From: Orychophragmus violaceus
Taxonomy: Eukaryota; Streptophyta; Magnoliopsida; Brassicales; Brassicaceae
Direction of reading: 5' to 3'
NCBI GenBank assembly: GCA_030180135.1
Contig: CM058238.1
Location: 1,684,461 to 1,748,460 of the forward strand
Length of the DNA stretch: 64,000 nucleotides
The notes beneath the pieces are model-generated. The model was not told where the DNA came from and did no database searches. It was given only the letters and a program-made list of their open reading frames with translations. Position 1 is the stretch's first letter. The number at the start of each line of letters is the position of its first letter. The position numbers and the translations under genes were made by a program. Below, piece by piece: positions 1 to 8,060 of the stretch.

Positions 1-1209
1 AATCTTGCTTGTTAAGTTCACCATGGGTCTTTTTGAGAACCCTTTGGCTGATTACAGCTTCTCCAATGAACTAGGAAGCCAGGTCAGTTGCTTTAGTATG
101 CCCTGAGCTAGAATCTGTTCCAACTATGACAAAATCTTGATGGAATGTTCTCAATTTCTAATAGGAACACAGAGACTTGGCAAGAGAGGCTGTTAGGAAA
201 TCCCTTGTGCTGTTGAAAAACGGGAACAAAACCAATCCTATGCTCCCACTTCCCAGGAAGACTTCCAAGATCCTGGTTGCTGGCACTCACGCTGATAATT
301 TAGGTTATCAGTGTGGTGGTTGGACCATAACTTGGCAAGGACTTAGCGGCAACAAGAACACGAGGGGTAACTTGACTGTGACTGTTTATGCTTTGAAACA
401 AATATCTTGAGCAATGATGGAACAACTTAGCTGGTGATCATTTCAGGAACTACGATTCTTGGCGCTGTAAAGTTAGCTGTTGATCAAAGCACTGAAGTTA
501 TCTTCCGCGAAAACCCAGATGCTGAATTCATGAAAGCCAACAACTTTTCTTACGCAATCATTGCTGTTGGTGAACCTCCATATGCAGAGACAGCTGGAGA
601 TAGTGACAAGCTAATCATGATGGACCCCGGTCCAGCCATTATTAGCTCCACTTGTCAGGCTGTCAAATGTGTGGTTGTGGTTGTTTCAGGCAGACCACTT
701 GTGATGGAACCTTACGTTGCCTCGATCGAGGCATTGGTTGCAGCGTGGCTACCGGGAACAGAAGGTCAAGGTATTACTGATGCTCTCTTTGGGGACCATG
801 GCTTCAGTGGAAAACTTCCTGTTACATGGTTCAGGAACACAGAGCAGTTGCCTATGAGCTATGGAGATTCACATTATGACCCGCTTTTCGCTTATGGGTC
901 TGGTCTTGAAACTGAGTCTGTTGCAAGCATTGTTGCTAGGTATAATCATTCATACAACTGCCTCTTCTATCTTGCATTATTCTCAGACACCCTTAAACGC
1001 GTTTCTTGGCTGCAAACAGGTCAACCTCAGCTTCTGCTGCTGGCACAAAGCCATGCTTAATCACAGTCCTTGTTTCTGCTACATTTTCTCTTTATCTCTT
1101 TCCAAGGTATCATCACCAGTTCAACTCCCGTTTTGATTTCTCCTCAGAAACTGGTGAGAATCTGATATTTCTGGTAACTCTTTGTCTACAGCTTAAGCCG
1201 AGTTTTTAG
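1..1209 (+). CDS. GH3 family beta-glucosidase / exo-beta-glucanase, 3' part
   Basis: Partial gene; its 5' part lies left of the window. Exons read as <1-82, 165-366, 447-939 and 1020-1209, with GT-AG introns and an open frame throughout. The visible part is the C-terminal sandwich domain of plant family-3 glycoside hydrolases: LLKNG, VGEPPYAETAGD (the Glu-bearing segment where the acid/base residue lies), SGRPLVMEP, AAWLPGTEGQGITDALFGD, LPVTWF and DPLFAYGSGL. The nucleophile Asp would be upstream, outside the window. The last exon encodes a Ser/Ala/Thr-rich linker and a hydrophobic tail, as expected for a GPI-anchor signal. The enzyme should be secreted and trim beta-glucans in the wall. It is the likely orthologue of Arabidopsis At5g04885 (memory, not searched). 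The extreme C-terminus is the least certain part because another intron could start near 1109. Confidence 0.9.
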
Positions 1210-1765
1210 AAGATGAAAAGCTACAAAAGCTTGGAGTAGATCATTCTTTCGGTCATATGATCGTGGGAGTTTTCTTTTCGCAGTGTAGTTTTGTTCTTGT
1301 AGCCTTAGCTAAAGAGATCCTGAAAGGTGTCATGTTATGTGTGTTATTATTGCAACCTGGAACATTCATGGATGTTTAAACTAAAAAGTTCTTTTTTATA
1401 TGTTCTTGGATTTCTCAAGACAATCCTCTGCTTTAATGTTGAATGTTGCGGGCAATAATGGTAAATCTTGGTTAAAAAAAGAAATGGTACATCTCTATTT
1501 ATCCTCGAAGCGGTCCCAGCGGATTAAATTATGTGTGGACTAAACTATTTTAGTTTTGGAGTGGAGAGCAGTCCGTTGTGAACTAAGTTTATTTGTTCAC
1601 AAAAATGATCTAATTTGCATCGAATATATTTTATTTTCTTCTATTCGAACTGCTGCCGACTAAAACTATGAATGATAAATAGAAACGGTATAAACCATTG
1701 TCGAATTAATCTGTGTTAACCGCTTCTACAATTCAAAGCAGTAACTGATAAAACTCAAGTCATTT
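1210..1765. other. Intergenic: 3' flank of the GH3 gene
   Basis: I see no gene here. The first 200 bases are probably 3' UTR. The rest is AT-rich spacer with no clear repeat. Confidence 0.5.
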
Positions 1766-2042
1766 GGGGAAGACAAGGTATAAACTTGTGAAGAAAGCAA
1801 CATTATGCTTTCCTTGTAAGAGAAGAAACATATGATGACCTGAGACGAAGAAGAGATTTTGAATGAAGACATAACAGTAAAACTAGGAATATCCATTGCA
1901 TAACATAAGAGAAAATGGCTAAGCATTGCAGAAATTGTGGTCTTATTTATATGCAGAGCTATAAACCCTAATGGATATTCTCAAAGCTCAAACAAAACAA
2001 CCAATCCAGAAAGAGTTCATCAGAAAGAATAAATTTTAACTA
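1766..2042 (+). promoter_or_regulatory. Promoter/5' leader of the first RTM2-like copy
   Basis: This block is almost the same as 4571-4817, in front of the second RTM2-like copy, so the promoter was duplicated with the gene. Both carry a TATA-like TTATTTATATG (1943-1953; about 4731-4740) and a telo-box AAACCCTAA (1963-1971; 4751-4759) shortly before the start codon. That these motifs drive transcription is inferred from their position and their conservation between the copies. Confidence 0.5.
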
Positions 2043-3019
2043 ATGGCAGCACGACAGCAACCGAAAGGAACAGGATTCGGGGTTCAATATGAGGATCTTG
2101 TCCCCAAATTCAAATGGAAAGATCAACCTGAAGCCACTCTTCTCACCATTTATATTCCAGGTTGGTTATACAATATAAATTACTTTTTGTGGTGGTTTAA
2201 TTCTGATGTGGATTGTTGTTTTTCAAAGGTTTTACAAAGGAGCAGGTAAATGTAACGTATGTGCACTCCTCGAAGATGATAAGAGTCACCGGAGAAAGTC
2301 CCTTGGCTAATCGGAGATGGAGCCGTTTCATCGAAACGTTCACTGTTCCACAGAATTGTATAGTGGATAAGATCCATGGGAGCTTCAATAACAACGCCGT
2401 CACCATCACCATGCCTAAGGAGAGTATTAAGAAGATGCTACGAGAAGAAGCTATATCAAAAGAGAGAGCTGATGCGAAGAAGCTTCAAGAAGAAGCTATA
2501 TCGAAGGAGATGGCTGTGGCGAGAAAGCTTCAAAAAGAAGCTATATCAAAAGAGATGGCTGAGACGAGGAAGCTTATAGAAGAAGCTATAGGAAAAGAGA
2601 TGGCCGAGGTGAGGAAACTTCTAGAAGAAACTATAGCAAAAGAGAAGGCTGAGGCAAGGAAGTTTCAAGAAGAAGCTATAGCAAAAGAGAAGGCCGAGGC
2701 AAGGAAACCTCAAGAAGAAACTATAGCAAAAGAGAAGGCCGAGGCGAAGAAGTTTCCAGAAGAAGCTAAAGCAAAAAAGATGCTTGTGGAAGAAGCTACA
2801 GTAGAAAAGAAGATCGAGGAGAAGAAGTCTGTGGATGAATCTGTAGGAAAAGAGAGTATACTAATGCCAGAAGAGAGGAAATTTTCTGTACTGTACAAAA
2901 TCTGGTCCCGGTTTTCGGACCAAACCTGTGTCGGTAGGAGCAAGCGATACCGCGAAATCAATGAAGAAAACATGGAAAGAGATAATGGAGAAAATAAGAG
3001 GAAAAGAGATAACAAGTGA
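2043..3019 (+). pseudogene. RTM2-like gene, first copy, C-terminal anchor out of frame
   Basis: Two exons, 2043-2160 and 2229-3019, give a 302-residue protein. The N-terminal ~100 residues form an HSP20/alpha-crystallin-like domain (VTYVHSSKMIRVTGE, WSRFIETF). About seven 15-residue units of the KLQEEAISKEMAEAR type follow, predicting a charged coiled coil. The family is that of Arabidopsis RTM2 (At5g04890), which restricts long-distance movement of potyviruses in phloem and ends in a membrane anchor. Compared with the second copy (4818-6601), small indels shift the frame near 2890-2950. The reading frame then ends at 3019 in a basic tail, while the membrane segment (KKLMVNVGVAVLVIFALRAY) survives in another frame at about 3015-3090. 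The region equivalent to PETSKTVAEKVEKLEEKK in copy 2 is also missing. It is a decayed paralogue or a soluble variant; expression cannot be judged. Confidence 0.75.
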
Positions 3020-3131
3020 AGAGAAGAAGTTGATGGTGAATGTAGGAGTGGCTGTTCTTGTTATCTTTGCACTCAGAGCTTATGTTTCTTTATACCCTCT
3101 GATCATTTTCTTCTTCATCATCTTCTACTAA

Positions 3132-4320
3132 ACCAGAATGATGTTTTAAAGAAGTTGTATGAAGGAGAGCTATTAAACTTTGTAAGTGTGATATATTCTG
3201 AAATCTAATAAAATTTGGTGTGCCATATTTATGACATATACATTAGCACAAGAGTGATGCTAGAGGAAATGTGTCAAAATAAAATCATTTCTCGAAAACA
3301 GAAAAATTGGATTACAAGATGATATTCCACATGCCAATTTACAAACTTGTTCAATCAGAGTTTCACATATACATTAAGATAATTAATATGTAAAGAAATG
3401 GATAGGCAGTGTGAAAGCGCAGAAACGACTTTTTTAAAAAAAATATAAGAAGCGAATATATGTTGGAAACACATACAAATTAACTATATCAAATAAGATG
3501 ACTTCAAAGTATGTCCTAAAAATGAAAAAATATTTTTCAGAAATAATATTATCCAACTAATCAAATTAATCACTTCCATTATTTGACAAATGATTAATAC
3601 AATTTATCGAAATGAGATTTTTGGTAACTAAAAGTTAAAAATTATTATGTACAAATATCAGTTTTTTACTTTTCGTTTCAACATCTTATATATGATTTCA
3701 TATCTTTTTTATAAAATAAGAAACATATAAAAACAACTTTATATTTTCTATTTAGTTAAGAAATCGAGATTTTAAAACGGAAGCAAAAGCTTAAAAAAAC
3801 GGAAGTGCAAACTTCCAACGCGTTTTTAAAGAGATTTTTTGAAGCGTTCTAGAAACGAGCTTCTAGTTCCGACTCCGATTCCAAAGCGAAAAGTGGTCAT
3901 CCGACGAAGCTTCCAAGCTAACTAGGTCAAAATAAAATCATTTCTCCAAAACAGAAAATTGGATTACAAGATGAAATTTCACATGCCAATTTTTTATTAA
4001 AAAAAAAAAATATCCAACCAGAGTTTCACATATACATTAACAAAATTAATATGTAAAGAATTTCTTTTAAATTTGGAGGGAAGCTGTTCTGGTGATAATG
4101 AGGAAGAATTTCTTTGAAATTTGGTGGGAAGCTCTTTGATTTTGATATTATTAAAAAAATATACAATACTTATGGAGTTATGGTTTTAACTTAAACATGT
4201 TTCCACATTATTTGAGAATGTTGATAGTGGTATGAGAAGATATTATGAAATAAGAAAAGTTACTAACTAGTATAAACTCTTTATATTTGTTATCAGTCAC
4301 ATGTTAATTTTCTAATCATT
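3132..4320. repeat. Duplicated 3' flank of RTM2-like copy 1 with unidentified insert
   Basis: I see no gene. Three stretches beginning TCAAAATAAAATCATTTCTC are related: 3272-3400, 3926-4130 and 6735-6890. The first two flank about 500 bases (3420-3925) of unidentified AT-rich sequence with several AAACGGAAG and GAAGC motifs, so the flank was duplicated or split by an insertion. The part from 4200 to 4319 matches the flank of copy 2 (6905-6976 plus 7222-7270), and the match stops exactly where GH3-derived sequence begins. Confidence 0.6.
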
Positions 4321-4570
4321 GTTAGCTCCACTTGTCAGGCTGTCAAATGTGTGGTTGTGGTCGTTTCAGGCAGACCACTAGTGATGGAACCTTATATTAA
4401 CTCGATCGAGGCATTGGTTGCAGCGTGGCTACCCGGAACAGAAGGCCAAGGTATCACTGATGCTCTCTTTGGCGACCATGGCTTCAGTGGAAAACTTCTC
4501 AGACAAAAGATAAAAAGATCCTTAACCCCGTTTTTTTTTTGCTGCAAGCACGTCTATGGGGAACACAAGG
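4321..4570 (+). pseudogene. GH3 gene fragment at the tandem-duplication junction
   Basis: Positions 4322-4497 match the GH3 exon at 642-817 with few changes (SGRPLVMEP, ALVAAWLPGTEGQGITDALFGDHGFSGKL). About 165 bases are then missing. A short piece resembling the end of the last GH3 intron (983-1019) follows near 4498-4552. From about 4567 the sequence matches the RTM2 promoter at 1767 onward. The fragment has no start, no catalytic part and no 3' end, so it is a relic carried along by the duplication. Confidence 0.9.
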
Positions 4571-4817
4571 TATAAACTTGTGAAGAAAGCAATATTATGC
4601 TTTACTTGTAAGATAAGAAACATATTATGACCTAAGAAAGAAGAGATTTTGGCTGAAAACATAGCGGTAAAACTAAGAATATCCATTGCATAATAGAAGA
4701 GAATGGCTAAGCATTGCAGAAATTGTGGTCTTATTTATATGCAGAGCTATAAACCCTAATGGATATTCTCAGAGCTCAAACAAAACAACCAATCCAGAAA
4801 GACAACAAATTTAATTA
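4571..4817 (+). promoter_or_regulatory. Promoter/5' leader of the second RTM2-like copy
   Basis: Near-copy of 1766-2042, with the same TATA-like element and telo-box AAACCCTAA (4751-4759). It follows directly on the GH3 relic, so this copy has only about 250 bases of its original upstream region. Confidence 0.5.
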
Positions 4818-6601
4818 ATGGCAGTAAGACAGCAACCGAAAGGAACAGGCTTGGGAGTTCAGTATATGGATTTTGTCCCCAAATCCGAATGGAAAGATCA
4901 ACCTGAAGCCACTCTTCTCACCATATATCTTCCAGGTTGGTTATACATATATCTTCTCACCATTGATCTTCCAGGTTGGTTATATAAAAATAAGTGACAT
5001 ATATTCGACAAATTGTGGTGGTTTAATTCTGATGTGGATTGGGTTTTAAAGGTTTTACACAGGAGCAAGTAAAGGTAACGTATGTGCGGTCCTCGAAGAT
5101 GATAAGAGCCACCGGAGAACGTCCCCTGGCTGATCGGAGATGGAGCCGTTTCAACAAAGTTTTCACTGTTTCACAGAATTGTGTAGTGGAGAAGACCCAG
5201 TGGAGTTTCAACAACAACGTCCTCACCATCACCATACCTAAAGAGAGGATTACGAAGATGCCTGATCTTCCAGAAACTTCTAAAACTGTGGCTGAGAAGG
5301 TGGAGAAGCTAGAGGAGAAGAAGAAGCTTCTGGAAGAGAAAGAGGGAATAATAAGGAAGCTGCAAGAAGAAGCTAAAGCAAAAGAGATGGCTGAGGCGAG
5401 GAAGCTACAAGAAAAAGCTATAGCAAAAGAGATGGCTGAGGCGAAAAAGCTCCAAGAAGAAGCTATAGTGAAAGAGATGGCTGAGGCGAGGAAGCTTCAA
5501 AAAGAAACTATAGCGAAAGAGATGGCTGAGGCGAAAAAGCTCCAAGAAGAAGCTATATCGAAAGAGATGGCTGAGGCGAGGAAGCTACAAGAAAAAGCTA
5601 TATCGAAAGAGATGGCTGAGGCGAAAAAGCTTCAAGAAGAAGCTATATCGAAAGAGATGGCTGAGGCGAGGAAGCTTCAAAAAGAAACTAAAAAGCTCCA
5701 AGAAGAAGCTATATCGAAAGAGATGGCTGAGGCGAGGAAGCTTCAAAAAGAAACTATAGCGAAAGAGATGGCTGAGGCGAAAAAGCTCCAAGAAGAAGCT
5801 ATATCGAAAGATATGGCTGAGGCGAGGAAGCTACAAGAAAAAACTATAGCAAAAGAGATGGCTGAGGCGAAAAAGCTCCAAGAAGAAGCTATAGTGAAAG
5901 AGATGGATGAGGCGAGGAAGCTTCAAAAAGAAACCATAGCGAAAGAGATGGCTGAGGCGAAAAAGCTCCAAGAAGAAGCTATATCGAAAGAGATGGCTGA
6001 GGTGAAAAAGCTCCAAGAAGAAATTATATCGAAAGAGATGGCTGAGGCGAGGAAGCTACAAGAAAAAACTATAGCAAAAGAGATGGCTGAGGCGAAAAAG
6101 CTCCAAGAAGAAGCTATATCGAAAGAGATAGCTGAGGCGAAAAAGCTCCAAGAAGAAGCTATAGCAAAAGAGATGGTTGAGGCAAGGAAGCTTCAAGAAA
6201 AAGGTAAAGCAAAAGAGAAGCTCGTGGAAGAATCTGCACTAGAAAAGAAAATCCATGAGAAGAAGTCTGTGGATGAATCTGTAGGAAAAGAGAAGATACT
6301 AATGCCAGAAGAGAGGAAGTTTCTAGAATTGGACTATACAAAATCCGGTCCCGGTTCTGGGATCAAACTTTTGTATGGAGGAGCAAACGATGCCTTGAAA
6401 TCAGTAGAAGAAAAATTAGGTTACTTGGTGGAGAAAGGAAAGAAAACATGGAAAGGGATAATGGAGAAAATAAGGGGAAGAGAGATCACAACTGAAGAGA
6501 AGAAGTTGATGGTGAATGTAGGAGTGGCTGCTCTTGTTATCTTTGCACTCAGAGCTTACGTTTCTTATACCTTCTTATCATCTTCTACCAAACTAGAATG
6601 A
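4818..6601 (+). CDS. RTM2: RTM2-like protein, second copy, with expanded coiled-coil repeats and membrane tail
   Basis: Exons 4818-4935 and 5052-6601 give 555 residues, against about 366 for Arabidopsis RTM2 as I remember it. Residues 1-100 form an HSP20-like domain (VTYVRSSKMIRATGERP, WSRFNKVFTV). A linker (PETSKTVAEKVEKLEEKK) follows, then about 20 copies of a 15-residue unit of the KLQEEAISKEMAEAR type. Next comes KKSVDESVGKEKILMPEERK, and then a hydrophobic tail (KKLMVNVGVAALVIFALRAY) 18 residues before the stop, as in a tail-anchored protein. In Arabidopsis RTM2 acts with RTM1 and RTM3 in phloem to block systemic movement of potyviruses; the same role here is inference. A 39-bp duplication repeats the 5' splice site, so a second donor at 4975 would add 13 in-frame residues (GWLYIYLLTIDLP) to the HSP20-like domain. 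The frame is intact in both versions. Confidence 0.88.
5357..6225 (+). repeat. 45-bp coding minisatellite in the RTM2-like gene
   Basis: The stretch is built of 19 complete units and one shortened unit, each encoding 15 residues of the form KLQ(E/K)(E/K)(A/T)I(S/A/V)KEMAEA(R/K). Two unit types (AEAR and AEAK endings) often alternate, suggesting that higher-order 90-bp blocks were duplicated. The short unit (KLQKETK, near 5680-5700) looks like an unequal-crossover scar; it keeps the frame. Related units occur in copy 1 at about 2440-2780. Confidence 0.95.
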
Positions 6602-6962
6602 TGTTTTAAAGAAGTTGTGTGAAGGAGAGCTATTATACTTTGTAACTGTGATATATTCTGAAATCTAATAAAGTTTGCTGATGCCATATTTATGACATAG
6701 ACATTAGCTCAAAAGTGATGCTAGAGGAAGTCTGTCAAAATAAAATCATTTCTCCACAAAAAAAAAAAAACTTGTCCAAACAGAGTTTCACATATACATA
6801 AGAGAATTAATATGTAAAGATTTTTTTTTAAAAAAAAATTGGAGGGAAGCTGTTCTGGTGATAATAAGGAAGAATTTCTTTTAAATTCTTTTTAAATTTG
6901 GTGGGAATATTGATGGTGGTATGAGAAGATATTATGAAATAAGAAAATTTACTACCTAGTAT
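6602..6962. other. 3' flank of RTM2-like copy 2
   Basis: Contains the 3' UTR (matching that of copy 1) and the third copy of the TCAAAATAAAATCATTTCTC flank. No gene seen. Confidence 0.5.
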
Positions 6963-7235
6963 AAACTCTTCATATTGTGATGGTCCAGTAGTTTGACTAA
7001 GGATTCATTAATGTTTTTATACGAGAAGGTGGTTCGAATCCCAGAAGATGCAATCGTCAAGCATAGATCTTCATAAGGTGATTTAATGTGAAGACATGAG
7101 ACATGTAGAACCGTCAGACGTGGATCTTCATAGGACAGTCAAAATTGTCCGCTGATAAAATTGTCGATGTAATAATTCTCATAAAATCTGTAATATAATA
7201 GTAAAACCAGTGTTAAAAAAAAAACTCTTCATATT
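6963..7235 (+). mobile_element. SINE with 14-bp target-site duplication
   Basis: The body at 6977-7221 lies between two copies of AAACTCTTCATATT (6963-6976 and 7222-7235). Near its 5' end are a perfect RNA polymerase III A box (TGGTCCAGTAG, 6981-6991) and B box (GGTTCGAATCC, 7031-7041), the spacing of a tRNA-derived promoter. It ends in a run of A. The empty site is visible in copy 1's flank near 4270, where the same sequence runs on without the insert. I do not recognise the SINE family. Confidence 0.88.
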
Positions 7236-7307
7236 TTTTATCAGTCACATATTAATTTTCTAATCATTCCTAAAGTTCAAAACCAATAGTTGATATACAG
7301 TAATCAT

Positions 7308-7681
7308 GTTTAGTTGTCGCAGGCAGCTGCGGCTGCGGCAACGATAATATTGCTATACGTTGTTGTTCGTAGACACTACTGCCGCCGCAACCGCAAATTG
7401 TTTTTTTTGTTTTGAAGATGCAGCTGCTGCCGTAACCGCAAGTTACTATTTAACCGCAGTCTTTAGCCGCAAGTATTTACGGAAATCAAACGAACATAAA
7501 TTACCACATCCGTTGTCGTAATCGCAGGTACCTACGACTAAACGCTGATTTTTTCCGGCGTCTGAAATTTTTCGACGTCAAACGAACACAAACTCTTGCC
7601 GTAACCACAACTGCACATACTTGCGGCAACTAAACGAACACAAACTCTTGTCGTAGTCATAGGTATATGCGACAACTAAAC
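7308..7681. mobile_element. Small TIR element, possibly hAT-type MITE
   Basis: The ends are inverted copies of GTTTAGTTGTCGCA (7308-7321 and 7668-7681). The inside is unusually GC-rich for this spacer and full of repeated subterminal motifs such as CCGCAACCGCA and ACTAAACGAACACAAACTCTTG. It has no coding capacity. I could not settle the target-site duplication, so the hAT assignment rests only on the style of the subterminal repeats. Confidence 0.55.
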
Positions 7682-7871
7682 GAATAACACCAGTATATGA
7701 ATACGTTAATACATAGTTATAATTCATATTTCTTTCTTTCTTCAAAAAGAAATAAAAAATAAAACTCGATAAGCCTGAATAAAAGAAACAAAAATAGCCC
7801 AGTCCAGAACATTAAACAGAGATCACAAGTTGACAAAAAAAAAAAAAAAAAACAGAGATCACAAAATCCAT

Positions 7872-7888
7872 AAACCCTAAACCCTGAT
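7872..7888 (+). promoter_or_regulatory. Telo-box in the helicase leader
   Basis: AAACCCTAAACCCTG, the plant telo-box motif common in promoters and leaders of RNA-processing and translation genes, lies about 180 bases upstream of the helicase start codon. Confidence 0.45.
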
Positions 7889-8060
7889 CCGAAGTGACAA
7901 GTCCCGTTGTGCAACCAATAATCTCTGTCTGGGAGAGAACCCAGTTGAGTTGACCAGTGAGCCAAGCAGAAAGTTAACTCCTTTACCTGAGAACGAGAAC
8001 TATACGGTGAAAGACGGCGAGGTTGAGAACCATGCCTCATCGTCCATTTCGCTTTCTAGA

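Noticed and set aside
1963..1971. Interstitial telomere repeat
   Set aside because: A single AAACCCTAA word in a promoter is a telo-box, not a telomeric array; the same holds for 4751-4759 and 7872-7888.
5585..6016. Minus-strand open frames through the RTM2 repeat
   Set aside because: They are mirror frames of a repeat lacking stops on the other strand; no start context or family match.
5357..6225. Regular 45-bp repeats, at first sight like an array of spacers and repeats
   Set aside because: The repeat units follow each other without unique spacers and are translated in one frame; it is a coding minisatellite, not CRISPR.
7950..8060. Upstream extension of the helicase frame to 7950
   Set aside because: In frame and possible, but the family N-terminus begins at MRFTKRISLF (8061); the extension has no recognised domain.
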